Source: Flavobacterium endoglycinae (lineage in GTDB: Bacteria; Bacteroidota; Bacteroidia; Flavobacteriales; Flavobacteriaceae). From it: DNA of 64,000 nucleotides. The translations under genes and the position numbers were made by a program. Positions 36,391 through 44,766 of the stretch are shown piece by piece. Location of the stretch: the NCBI RefSeq assembly GCF_017352115.1, contig NZ_CP071448.1, positions 434,001-498,000 on the forward strand, given 5' to 3'. The notes under the pieces are model-generated. The model was not told the origin of the DNA. It did no database searches and worked only from the letters and a program-made list of their open reading frames with translations. Position 1 is the first letter of the stretch, and each line of letters starts with the position of its first letter.

Positions 36391-39300
36391 TTAAAATGTT
36401 AGTTGCACAGAAGCTGAAATTATTTTTAAAGGAGGAAGAAATCCGTAGGTTATGAATTCCGGATCCCCATCTTTGTAATTTGTAAAAGTCAAAAGGTTCT
36501 GCGCCTGCAGCATTACCGTACAGCTTGACTGCTGCAGTTTTAAAGGCAGCTTATACGAAACTGCTATATTTTTCAGTCTGATAAAAGACGCGTCGGTTAA
36601 AGTAGCATTACTGTCATAGAAATAATACTGGCCCGCTGCCGCCGCACTGTTCTGCCCTGTCGTGAAAATTTGGTAAGGCGCAATATCTCCGGGATTTTTC
36701 CAGCTGTTGGTAATGCGTTGCTGCTGGTTGGCCATATTACCTGGTGCCCCCATTGGATAGATCTGGTTCTGCTGTTTTACGAACTGGAAGAGAAAGTCAA
36801 GTTTCCAATTTTTATATTCAAACTGGTTCTGAAAACCACCAAAATATTTAGGATTTAAGTCTGCCGCATACTGTCTGTCTTCTGGGTACGTGATTTTTCC
36901 ATCTTTATTTAAATCCTCGTATTCGTATATGCCTGTCTGCTGATTTACTCCTTTTAATTTATACATGAGATAAATATTCAGCGGACTTCCAATTCTATAT
37001 TTTTGGCTGTAAGAGGAACTCTCCAGACCAGGAAATCGCAGAAGCTCGTTTCTGGAGGCAGTTACGTTAAAACTGGTAGTCCACTTAAAGTGCTCTTTAT
37101 TGTAATTAACCGTGCGAAGGGTAAACTCCAGTCCCCTATTCTCAACAGTTGCCGCTAGATTGGCCTGCAATGTTGGAAACCCAGTAGTCCCCGGCAATGG
37201 AATACCAACAAGCTGGTTAGAAGACCTGTTCTGATAATACGCTGCCGACAATGAAATACAATCTTTTAGAAATCCAAGTTCAACAGCCATTTCCAGCTTT
37301 TTATTGATTTCCCATCCAAAATCAGGATTAAAAAGTCTGGAAGGCTGAAGTCCTATGACTCCGTCGTAGGCTACACCGGAGCTTGAATAAGTATTTAGGT
37401 ACTGATAGTCTCCAATCTGATCGTTACCCGTCGAGCCGTAACTTGAACGGAGCTTGCCAAAACTCAGCCACGAACTGTTTTTTAAAAAGTTCTCTTTAGA
37501 AAAAATCCACGCTGCCCCTACTGCTCCAAAAACTGCAAACCGGTTGCCCGGACCAAACCTGCTTGATCCATCGCGTCTGGCAGTCAGGTTCACTATGTAT
37601 CGCTGATTCAAATTGTAATTTATACGTCCAAAAAATGCCTGGTACTTATAATCGCTTTCGTCATTCCCAAGCACAGCAACGTAATTAGCGGCAGCCAGAT
37701 TATATATCAGACTGTTTGAACTGAATCCTCCTGCATAAATATATAGATTACTGCCCGACTGCTGTTGAAAAGTGGCACCTGCCAAGATATCTAAGACTCC
37801 ATTTGATATGTTTTTCTTCCAATTTATCTGTGGCTCAATAATCCATGATGATCGCTCTGTATTATTTGTATAAAGTGATGAACGCATACTGCTGACATTG
37901 TAAATAGGATTGTACAAGGTGGAAGGCATCGTTCTAGTTTCTAATGTGGTAAGAGTGGAATACCCGAAACTGCTTTTCACAAAAAGATTATTTGCGAGCT
38001 CATACGACAGCAGGGTGCTTGCAAGAAAATCTTTTGTTTTCGAATTGAATAGTGAATTATTATTACTAAGCGGGTTCTGCCACGTTGCGTTCTCCCAGTT
38101 TAGAGAACCATCCGTATTGTATAATGCCGGCGCATTTGGAGGTAAAAATCTGGAAAAGCTTGAATAATCTTTTGACGGCTGATTATTATCCTGAACAGTA
38201 TAATTAGCGGACAGCGTTATTTTAAACTTTTTATCCTCAGAGCGGTGGTTAATATTCAGCTGTCCTCCACCGCGAGAGTATTTAAAATCGCCTGGAAAAA
38301 CAGTGCTCTGGCTGTTGTAGCTCCCATTGAATATAAACTGGGTGTTTTCGCTGCCCCCTGAAATACTGCCTTGGAAATCGTATATATGAGCTGTTCCTCC
38401 CAATAATTCCTTCTGCCAGTCGGTGTCCCGGTTTTGATCCCATGTCCCATTTATATCATAATCAGCTTCACCAAATGGAATTCCATCGTTAATGAATGCC
38501 TGTCTTCTCATATCTAGGTACTGTTTCGTATTCATTAGTTTTAGAAATCGTGTCACAGTGCCTGCTCCTGTTGAACTTGTAAAACTGAAACTAGTTTTTC
38601 CTGCTTTCCCCTTTTTTGTGGTAATGAGAACCACTCCATTTGCTCCGCGAGATCCATAGATGGAAGTCGCATCAGCGTCTTTCAATACCTCTATGCTTTC
38701 TATAGTATCTGGATTAATACTGTTTAATGGACTTGTTGAGGATTGAAAAATGGTAGAGGTTAAAGTAGAACCGATCGGTTCCGAAGAATAGGGCACTCCG
38801 TCAATAATATAAAGCGGTGAATTCGCATCTGCCCGAAGGCTGTTCTGCCCTCGGATTTTAATATCGAAACCACCGCCGGGAACTCCGGAGGACTGGGTAA
38901 TGCTTACCCCAGCCATCCGCCCCTGCATGGCTGCCAAAACATTTGTGACAGGCTGGGTATCTATATCTTTCGAGGTAATCCGGGCAATGCTCCCCGTCCG
39001 GTCACTTTCCTTAACGGTATAGTAGCCAGCATTCACCCGGACTTCCTTTAATGTGGTTGTATCGAACTCCAAAACAATGTTTATTTTGGACTGTGCTGAA
39101 ACAGGAATAAGTTTTGTTTTAAAACCTATAAAAGAAACTACTAGAGTATCAGTTGTACCGGCGGAAATCGCGTAGTGACCTGTATAATCAGTAATCGCAG
39201 CGGCATTGGGTCTGCCTTTAACAGCAAGTGTTACTCCAGGAAGCGGAGAACTTCCGTCCGTGATAACACCATGAACCTGATTCTGTTGAAAAAAAGAACT

Positions 39301-39411
39301 GAAACTCCGATTAGAATTTCGGGCTGAAGAAGATGAGAAAGAGAATATCAGTGCCATTAAAAACAGGCAATAAAGTGCTTTCCCTTCCTTGTAAAATGAA
39401 AAATAATTCAT
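36391..39411 (-). CDS. SusC/RagA-family TonB-linked outer-membrane transporter
   Basis: The 1006-aa protein has a signal region, a carboxypeptidase-like domain (HGVITDGSSPLPGVTLAVKG), a plug with SGVPGGGFDIKIRGQNSLRA and SIYGSRGANGVVLITTKKGK, and a long C-terminal barrel ending ISASVQLTF. It imports a bound ligand across the outer membrane with TonB energy. It is the first gene of the SusC-SusD-S9 peptidase operon. No FecR or sigma factor gene is adjacent and no N-terminal signalling domain is seen. Confidence 0.95.
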   Translation of the reverse strand: MNYFSFYKEGKALYCLFLMALIFSFSSSSARNSNRSFSSFFQQNQVHGVITDGSSPLPGVTLAVKGRPNAAAITDYTGHYAISAGTTDTLVVSFIGFKTKLIPVSAQSKINIVLEFDTTTLKEVRVNAGYYTVKESDRTGSIARITSKDIDTQPVTNVLAAMQGRMAGVSITQSSGVPGGGFDIKIRGQNSLRADANSPLYIIDGVPYSSEPIGSTLTSTIFQSSTSPLNSINPDTIESIEVLKDADATSIYGSRGANGVVLITTKKGKAGKTSFSFTSSTGAGTVTRFLKLMNTKQYLDMRRQAFINDGIPFGEADYDINGTWDQNRDTDWQKELLGGTAHIYDFQGSISGGSENTQFIFNGSYNSQSTVFPGDFKYSRGGGQLNINHRSEDKKFKITLSANYTVQDNNQPSKDYSSFSRFLPPNAPALYNTDGSLNWENATWQNPLSNNNSLFNSKTKDFLASTLLSYELANNLFVKSSFGYSTLTTLETRTMPSTLYNPIYNVSSMRSSLYTNNTERSSWIIEPQINWKKNISNGVLDILAGATFQQQSGSNLYIYAGGFSSNSLIYNLAAANYVAVLGNDESDYKYQAFFGRINYNLNQRYIVNLTARRDGSSRFGPGNRFAVFGAVGAAWIFSKENFLKNSSWLSFGKLRSSYGSTGNDQIGDYQYLNTYSSSGVAYDGVIGLQPSRLFNPDFGWEINKKLEMAVELGFLKDCISLSAAYYQNRSSNQLVGIPLPGTTGFPTLQANLAATVENRGLEFTLRTVNYNKEHFKWTTSFNVTASRNELLRFPGLESSSYSQKYRIGSPLNIYLMYKLKGVNQQTGIYEYEDLNKDGKITYPEDRQYAADLNPKYFGGFQNQFEYKNWKLDFLFQFVKQQNQIYPMGAPGNMANQQQRITNSWKNPGDIAPYQIFTTGQNSAAAAGQYYFYDSNATLTDASFIRLKNIAVSYKLPLKLQQSSCTVMLQAQNLLTFTNYKDGDPEFITYGFLPPLKIISASVQLTF

Positions 39412-39452
39412 AATATTGGGATTGGTTAGTTAAATGGTATTTGATTAGCTAC

Positions 39453-39496
39453 GGTCCTCTGCTCTAGTTTGGTCGCTGTCGTAGAGGGCCATTTTT
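39453..39496 (+). promoter_or_regulatory. Hairpin upstream of the SusC-like gene
   Basis: Arms GGTCCTCT and AGAGGGCC pair (one G-T) around a 22-base loop and a short T run follows on the plus strand. It lies in the 5' region of the SusC-like gene on the opposite strand, so it may be a leader structure or a terminator against incoming transcription. Confidence 0.35.
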
Positions 39497-39646
39497 ATGC
39501 ATTAAGTAAACGGCTTAAAGTAACATAAAGAAGATTTTTTTGTTTAATACACAGGCAATGAATGTTAAAAGTTCAATTTATCCAAAGGTTGCGAAACTTG
39601 GAAAAAAAATATTTCTGCTAAGAATAAAAGGAGAGTTAAAAAAAAA

Positions 39647-39780
39647 GCGTGGAACTCAGCCTAAACGTTTCAGAGGTACTGGTATACCTTACACACGAAT
39701 AAGTGAGCCCACGCCAATGACGTGAGCATCTTACTTATCATCTCGTGTGTTAAAAATTACCAGTTTTCTGAAACGAGATT
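39647..39780. other. Long imperfect inverted repeat, possible structured RNA or MITE
   Basis: Several segments pair in nested order: CGTTTCAGA with TCTGAAACG, ACTGGTA with TACCAGT, ACACACGA with TCGTGTGT, ATAAGT with ACTTAT, and CACG with CGTG at the tip. Together they form one long hairpin with bulges from about 39665 to 39775. A second fold is possible, GCGTGG and CTCA (39647-39658) with TGAG and CCACGC (39704-39714), which excludes the tip pairing. No known RNA family is recognised. A T-rich terminator follows at 39867-39894. Confidence 0.6.
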
Positions 39781-39866
39781 CTAAGCGAATGCTTCAATAT
39801 TTTTATATGAAGAATCGCAAAAATACAATCCTAATGGATTGAAAGCAAATATAAGAAAATTATTCT

Positions 39867-39894
39867 ATCGTTTGCTATCGCAAACGATTTTTTT
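39867..39894 (+). terminator. Intrinsic terminator
   Basis: Arms ATCGTTTGC and GCAAACGAT enclose the loop TATC, followed by a run of T. No protein gene ends here, which supports a transcript from the folded region at 39647-39780. Confidence 0.7.
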
Positions 39895-39932
39895 CAACAA
39901 ATGAACTTATTTTGTTAATATAAACTAACAAA

Positions 39933-40220
39933 TTGGCTACAAATAAATCTACATCTTTAGAGCTTAAAGGTATGCTTTCCAAAAAGCATATATGTAACTT
40001 TATTGCCAAAAAATGGATAATTGACAAAAAAGACGAAAATGGAAAAGATATTAGTTTTACATCATATGGTAATCAATGTGATCTTGTAACTAGCACTATT
40101 TCAAAAATTGCAAGTGATGAAGGATATAATATTCCTATAAATACATTAATAAAAATTTTACGCAAAGAAGAGATGACATTGTCTCAATTCTTCATAGAAT
40201 GTGAAAGGGAGTATTTCTAA
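39933..40220 (+). CDS. Small XRE-like helix-turn-helix protein
   Basis: The 95-aa product starts with TTG (LATNKSTSLE...) or, less likely, at the internal ATG at 39972. The C-terminal part TSTISKIASDEGYNIPINTL and IKILRKEEMTLSQFFIECE has the spacing of an XRE-type helix-turn-helix. It is a likely transcription regulator in the AT-rich island, directly after the folded sequence. A palindromic terminator follows. Confidence 0.6.
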   Translation: MATNKSTSLELKGMLSKKHICNFIAKKWIIDKKDENGKDISFTSYGNQCDLVTSTISKIASDEGYNIPINTLIKILRKEEMTLSQFFIECEREYF

Positions 40221-40242
40221 CTAAAAATAAATCAATAATAAG

Positions 40243-40265
40243 AGATGCCAATTGGCATCTTTTTT
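40243..40265 (+). terminator. Intrinsic terminator
   Basis: The perfect palindrome AGATGCCAATTGGCATCT is followed by a run of T. It lies 22 bp after the stop of the XRE-like gene. Confidence 0.8.
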
Positions 40266-40480
40266 ATACCCCAAATAATTATATAGTAATAAAAAACACT
40301 ATTGCAATTCTTCCTATACTTTTTAATATCCCTACATTACTTGTAAGAAGCATAGCAAAAAACTAAAAACTGTGAAATAATAAGCAAAATCAAAAAAGAT
40401 TTTTTAATAACTAAGCTTTTTATTACATAAATTCGTTTTATCAAAAAGAGTTTACTGATTAGTAATGTAATATAATTATT

Positions 40481-40726
40481 ATGAATTTTGATAAATCAGA
40501 GTTTACTGTGATTACTTTAGCAATTAGTATTTTAATAATCTGTTTTGTAATTAGATATGCAATTAACAAACGTAGATTCAAACGAAGAGGTTTTGGAGGA
40601 TTGCAGCAATTCAAAAATTATGAGCAGGCATGGTTACTTATATTAGTCGAAAAAACACTAATGGTTTTAACTTTGATACTAATTTTGACATCTATTATAC
40701 TGATACTAATGGTTGTTCTTTTTTGA
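40481..40726 (+). CDS. Small two-pass membrane protein
   Basis: The 81-aa product has two hydrophobic segments, FTVITLAISILIICFVIRY and LMVLTLILILTSIILILMVV, joined by a basic loop KRRFKRRGFGGLQQFKNYEQ. Both ends would face the same side. Similar small proteins with an RRGxGGLQxF loop are common in flavobacteria, with no known function. It stands alone between a terminator and the SLATT-like gene. Confidence 0.6.
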   Translation: MNFDKSEFTVITLAISILIICFVIRYAINKRRFKRRGFGGLQQFKNYEQAWLLILVEKTLMVLTLILILTSIILILMVVLF

Positions 40727-41046
40727 TATAATCAAGTTCCATCTTTTAAAATTTTATAATTTTAGATGTCTACACTGCTGTCTTTTTTATTTATTAAAGG
40801 TCAAAAAACACGTATTTATACGTTAGGCTTTTCATCATCAAAGAATTATTTTGCACATTTTTAATGACAGAGATTATGGAAAACCGTACAATAAAACAAA
40901 AGTACTTTTGTATGTTTGATTTTGAAATTTCGACGATAGCATAAAGCCTACTAAAATAGAATTTACTCAAGCAATTTTATTTCTTAAATAATAAATTGAT
41001 AATTATTTTTTTTAGCAAACTTAGGAATCTAACACAATTTTTATAG
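40727..41046. other. AT-rich gene-free region
   Basis: No gene is supported. TATGTTTG at 40911-40918 fits the Bacteroidota -7 element TAnnTTTG and could start the transcript of the membrane protein at 41047. Nothing else stands out. Confidence 0.35.
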
Positions 41047-41652
41047 ATGAATAAAGAAGAACAATTAAGAATTGATTCTTGGAACAATTCAATTCAAGCT
41101 TTTGGAAAAAGTTACATTTTCAGTAAAAGAGCTCAATTTTATAGCAATTGGAATAAATTTCTAACAATAATGGGAATCGTTGTTCCTCTCACAATTGGAG
41201 CTACTGCATCTGGATACGGATTTGATTCTAAAATTTTAAAGAATACAATTGCTATATCAATTCCTTTATCAATCATTCAACTAATAATATCAGCTTTTGC
41301 ACTTGTAAATAATTGGAATGATAATTTATCATACTCATTAGAAGCTGTAAACGACTACAATAGCTTGTCAGATGGATTTAAAAAATTAGGTAAAAATCCA
41401 CCGGAAAATTATAATGAATTTTTAAAATCGTTTGAAATATTAGAGACAAAAATGACTTCAAGGTCAGAAAACGATGCTAAATACAATATAAAAGAAAGAG
41501 AATTGCGTAAAGGCATGAGATATGCCCTTCGAGAATTTCAAAGAAAATGTGTCGGTTGTGACAAAATTCCAATTTCAATTACATCGACAGATTGTGAAGT
41601 ATGTGGAAATTATAACAGAAGTTTAATACATAAAATTTTATTCCATGGATGA
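41047..41652 (+). CDS. 'Mobilome CxxCx(11)CxxC' membrane protein (SLATT-like)
   Basis: The 201-aa protein has two membrane segments (FLTIMGIVVPLTIGATASGY, IAISIPLSIIQLIISAFALV), then a cytoplasmic helical part and a C-terminal zinc-ribbon-like end CVGCDKIPISITSTDCEVCG. The four Cys follow C-x2-C-x11-C-x2-C, the signature of the family named after this motif. The layout is like SLATT proteins, predicted pore-forming effectors in nucleotide-triggered defence. It overlaps the next small gene by 8 bp. Confidence 0.78.
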   Translation: MNKEEQLRIDSWNNSIQAFGKSYIFSKRAQFYSNWNKFLTIMGIVVPLTIGATASGYGFDSKILKNTIAISIPLSIIQLIISAFALVNNWNDNLSYSLEAVNDYNSLSDGFKKLGKNPPENYNEFLKSFEILETKMTSRSENDAKYNIKERELRKGMRYALREFQRKCVGCDKIPISITSTDCEVCGNYNRSLIHKILFHG

Positions 41653-41833
41653 AAAAGTAAAAAGATTATTAAAAGTCTACACTGAATTAGACTATAGTCA
41701 AAGAAAAGAAGTTAGAGAGTATATTGAAAATTACGAAAAAAAAGATTTTTCAGAAAAAAGAAATATTAGTGAATCTTTAAACAAAAGTCTAGGTCCACTA
41801 ATGACAAATGTTTGTGCTTACTGCGGCAAATAA
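41645..41833 (+). CDS. Small charged protein ending in CxxC
   Basis: The 62-aa product is helical and charged (RLLKVYTELDYSQRKEVREY) and ends VCAYCGK. The terminal CxxC echoes the Cys motif of the overlapping upstream protein, so the two may share a metal site or act together; this is inference. The 8-bp overlap implies translational coupling. Confidence 0.6.
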   Translation: MDEKVKRLLKVYTELDYSQRKEVREYIENYEKKDFSEKRNISESLNKSLGPLMTNVCAYCGK

Positions 41834-41975
41834 TAACTGCCTATTACACTTAAAATTGACTACTTCCACTTGCGGAAGAAATTGCAAATTTTAGTGAGAA
41901 TTAGAAAAAGCATAAACAAAAAATACATTTTTATGTTTTTTAATTTATTAGAATATAAAAATACAAACTAAACTT

Positions 41976-43238
41976 ATGACACAAATTACTATTAAACAAG
42001 TTGAAAACGCCTTTGTACCAGCTCGAGAAATTTCTGATCCAGAAAAATTTTCTGGTCGTGAAACTTATGTAAAAGATGCGTATCTGGCATTAATTGCAGA
42101 TGGTTCGAATATTGCAATCGTTGGTAATCGTGGAATTGGAAAATCTTCTCTAGCTAGACAAATAATAAATATAAGTCAAGGTGATAATCGTTTACTTGAC
42201 AAGTTAGGTATTTACTCTGATGAAAAACTTGACTACCTAAGTATTTACTATGCGTGTGGTAATTCAATTACTAACACTCAAGAATTGCTTGAACGTCTTT
42301 TAACAACAAGAGAGTGTTTTTTAGAATGGATTTATGAAATTCCCACGGCAACTAAAGAACTTGATAAACTAAATGGTAATTTAAATATTGGTATTGCTTC
42401 CGTAGGCGGTGATGTATCCTCTGAAAGAACTACAACATCAACAATTCAAAAACATTCAATCGAAACAATTTTTCATAATGTGATTTCTGATTTACTCAAA
42501 GCGAAAGTTGCGAAGAACGGTGTTTTAATTGTCATTGATGAATTTGATCAGATAAAGGACATATCTGGATTTGCTTCATTCTTAAAATCCTTAGCTACTA
42601 ATACTCCAGGATTAAAGTTTTGTATTGTTGGAGTTGCTCAAGATATTCAAAATCTGATGAAGGAGCACGAAAGTTCTGACAGATTATTTGCAGGGAGTGT
42701 AATAAATCTACCAGTAATGGGCAAAACCGAATTAAGACAAATCATAATAACCGGAGAAAATAGTATTAATAATTTAATAACATTTTCGGAATCTGCAAAA
42801 GATAAAATTATTGATCTTTCACAAGGTCATCCCTATATAGTTCACTTAATAGGAAAACAAGCTTTCCGGACTGCGTATTTTGACGGAAAATATGAAGAAC
42901 TAGATGAAAATTATGTAGAGAATATACTTAAAGCAATCGCTGAAAAAGAAGCCGATCCTGTACTTGAAGGAAGATATAAAAAGGCAGTTGCTTCCTCGCA
43001 AGCACGAGAAATTGTATTAAAGGCTTTAGCCAATTATAATGGCACTGATAACGAAATATTCACTACTGAAGTTTATAAAAAAGCCATTGAAAAAGATGTT
43101 GATAACCCCAGTCAATATGTTGGACATTTAGTTACTAACGATTATGGAAGTGAAGTTATAAAAGTAAGAGATAAATACTATCGTTTTAAAGATAGTCTAT
43201 TTCAGACTTATGTAAAAGCTCGACCATCAATTTACTAA
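41976..43238 (+). CDS. Orc1/Cdc6-like AAA ATPase
   Basis: The 420-aa protein has Walker A GNRGIGKSS (residues 50-58), Walker B GVLIVIDEFDQI, a sensor-like KFCIVGVAQDI and a lid region QGHPYIVHLIGKQAF, followed by a winged-helix-like C terminus. This is the arrangement of Orc1/Cdc6-type or STAND-like ATPases found as single genes on mobile elements. A role in DNA-structure sensing or defence is possible. It is 142 bp after the CxxC pair and may or may not share its transcript. Confidence 0.75.
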   Translation: MTQITIKQVENAFVPAREISDPEKFSGRETYVKDAYLALIADGSNIAIVGNRGIGKSSLARQIINISQGDNRLLDKLGIYSDEKLDYLSIYYACGNSITNTQELLERLLTTRECFLEWIYEIPTATKELDKLNGNLNIGIASVGGDVSSERTTTSTIQKHSIETIFHNVISDLLKAKVAKNGVLIVIDEFDQIKDISGFASFLKSLATNTPGLKFCIVGVAQDIQNLMKEHESSDRLFAGSVINLPVMGKTELRQIIITGENSINNLITFSESAKDKIIDLSQGHPYIVHLIGKQAFRTAYFDGKYEELDENYVENILKAIAEKEADPVLEGRYKKAVASSQAREIVLKALANYNGTDNEIFTTEVYKKAIEKDVDNPSQYVGHLVTNDYGSEVIKVRDKYYRFKDSLFQTYVKARPSIY

Positions 43239-43354
43239 AATTATCAATAAAGATATCCCTTTGTATTTTGTCAATTGACATAATGTGATGTTATTTTTTG
43301 TGCTTGTATGTTTTCGAAAAATCCAAAAATAGGGCTCATTTAATTATAAATCCT

Positions 43355-43532
43355 CCAGATTATCCGAACACTAAGTAATATTTTAAAAATCCATATAGAA
43401 GAATATCTTTATCAGTATTTAACATCCCATTCAGATTTAGATATTCATGCAATCGGTAAAGTAATGTCAACTGTTGACGGGCAGGATAATGACAACGTTG
43501 AAACCGCATGCGCTGACAAAATAAATTTGTAG
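43355..43532 (+). pseudogene. Remnant of an unidentified gene
   Basis: One frame without a start codon reads IHIEEYLYQYLTSHSDLDIH and AIGKVMSTVDGQDNDNVETA up to a TAG at 43530-43532. The composition looks coding, but upstream stops break it. I cannot name the family. It lies between the ATPase gene and the broken HEPN-like gene, consistent with old debris. Confidence 0.35.
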
Positions 43533-43626
43533 GAGTCAGGTTGCCAAATTCATTAGATCATGATTTTGACGTTTGCTACGACAACTAAAATTATATTAAA
43601 CTAATAGTGCTTAAAGAAATTAAACT

Positions 43627-44202
43627 ATGCATAAATAAGATCTTTCTGGGAACTTAAAAAGCTTAACAGATAAAAATTTTGTTATCAGCGAAGATGAAAC
43701 TAAGTATTTAAATTCTTGGACAAATTTAGCAATGCAGATTTTGGAAGCGCAGTATTCGCTAGAATTCTCTAAAGCATTCAACGAAAAATATCCTTTCGAC
43801 AAATTTGAAGAATTTATTCTGTCTCATGGAATGTTTAAAAATTCAATCCTCTCCTATTCAAAATGTTTTTCAAGTTTTAGCACCGGAAAAGTATCTTTGG
43901 ATCCCAAAGATGTTTTCAAAAATGAACCGAAATTAAAAGAAATTCATTTGAACTTAATGGATATGCGTAATCAATACATAGCACATAATGGCACTAGTGA
44001 TTTTGAACTTGAAATAGTTTTTCAGAAAAAAGTCAAAGATCAAATTACTTTAAACCAGACCATAACTTACAAGGAACCAGTGAGCGAGTATGAAAAATTC
44101 TTTGATCTTTTTGAACATTGTTCAAACTACATCTTGAAAAAAGTAAGTAAAAAAGCAGACAAGATAGAAGAAAGATTAGATGTTAAAATAAAATTTAGCT
44201 AG
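43627..44202 (+). pseudogene. HEPN-like gene with in-frame stop at codon 4
   Basis: An ATG at 43627 is followed by CAT AAA and then TAA, after which the same frame runs open and coding-like to 44202. The codons between the stop and the next ATG at 43732 read NLKSLTDKNFVISEDETKYL, so the true gene probably began at 43627 and was broken by the stop. The 156-aa part from 43732 contains MDMRNQYIAHNG with Arg79 and His85, an R-x5-H motif like HEPN/AbiV-type proteins. Translation from 43732 could still give a shortened product. Confidence 0.55.
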
Positions 44203-44253
44203 CTATAGACACTAAAAAACAAATTTTGCTTAAAAGTAAATGTTTTTCTCTCC

Positions 44254-44327
44254 AGCCCCGATTGTAGCGGAAATCCTTTTCTGCCGGGGTTCGGCATAAA
44301 AGATTGCAGCGCAAAGCGGGAGAAGCT
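44254..44327 (+). repeat. 74-bp dispersed palindromic repeat, copy 1
   Basis: The element begins AGCCCCGATTGTAGCGG, has a central hairpin around GGGGTTC and ends GCGGGAGAAGCT. A second copy of equal length lies at 62912-62985. The stem arms differ between copies but stay paired. This REP-like element is common in flavobacterial intergenic DNA, from memory. Confidence 0.8.
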
Positions 44328-44481
44328 GCCTGCTGAAAATGACTTATGACCGTGCTCCAAAAAGCAATACTATTGTTCCCTCTACAAAGTATCAACCGGC
44401 AGAATAACTATAAAAAAGCATAAAAAAATGGGGCTTAAAAACCCATTCTCTCCCTTTAAAAGTAAGTAAGACCGCCAAAAA

Positions 44482-44658
44482 TTATTTCTTCGACTCCTCA
44501 ATAGAAACCTTTCTGAACTCTTTTAAAAGCTTCTCAATCTCCAAAGATGATTTGCGCGCTCTGGCCCCTGCCGCCTTCACGCCTTTTTCGCTTAAAGACT
44601 CAGATTCGGTTTTGAATGTTTCGATTTCGGCGTTTATTTTTGCTATTAAATCTTTCAT
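44482..44658 (-). CDS. Histone H1-like small protein
   Basis: I start at the ATG at 44658 (MKDLIAKINAEIETFK); an in-frame ATG 12 bp earlier adds four residues. The 58-aa product is a charged helix with KGVKAAGARARKSSLEIEKL, matching the short histone H1-like proteins of Bacteroidota. Such proteins are thought to bind DNA. It stands alone between the repeat and the AraC-type regulator. Confidence 0.75.
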   Translation of the reverse strand: MKDLIAKINAEIETFKTESESLSEKGVKAAGARARKSSLEIEKLLKEFRKVSIEESKK

Positions 44659-44766
44659 GATACTATTCATTTTTAAATTAAGCAGGCAAAAATAGAGTTT
44701 TACCTAAAAACTTCAAACAGCTTGTCAAAATAAAACAGCATACTAATTGGTATAAAACAGTCTTTT

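Noticed and set aside
39540..39725. 61-aa frame across the folded element
   Set aside because: It runs through the arm of the long inverted repeat and is highly basic by chance composition; the folded structure explains the sequence better.
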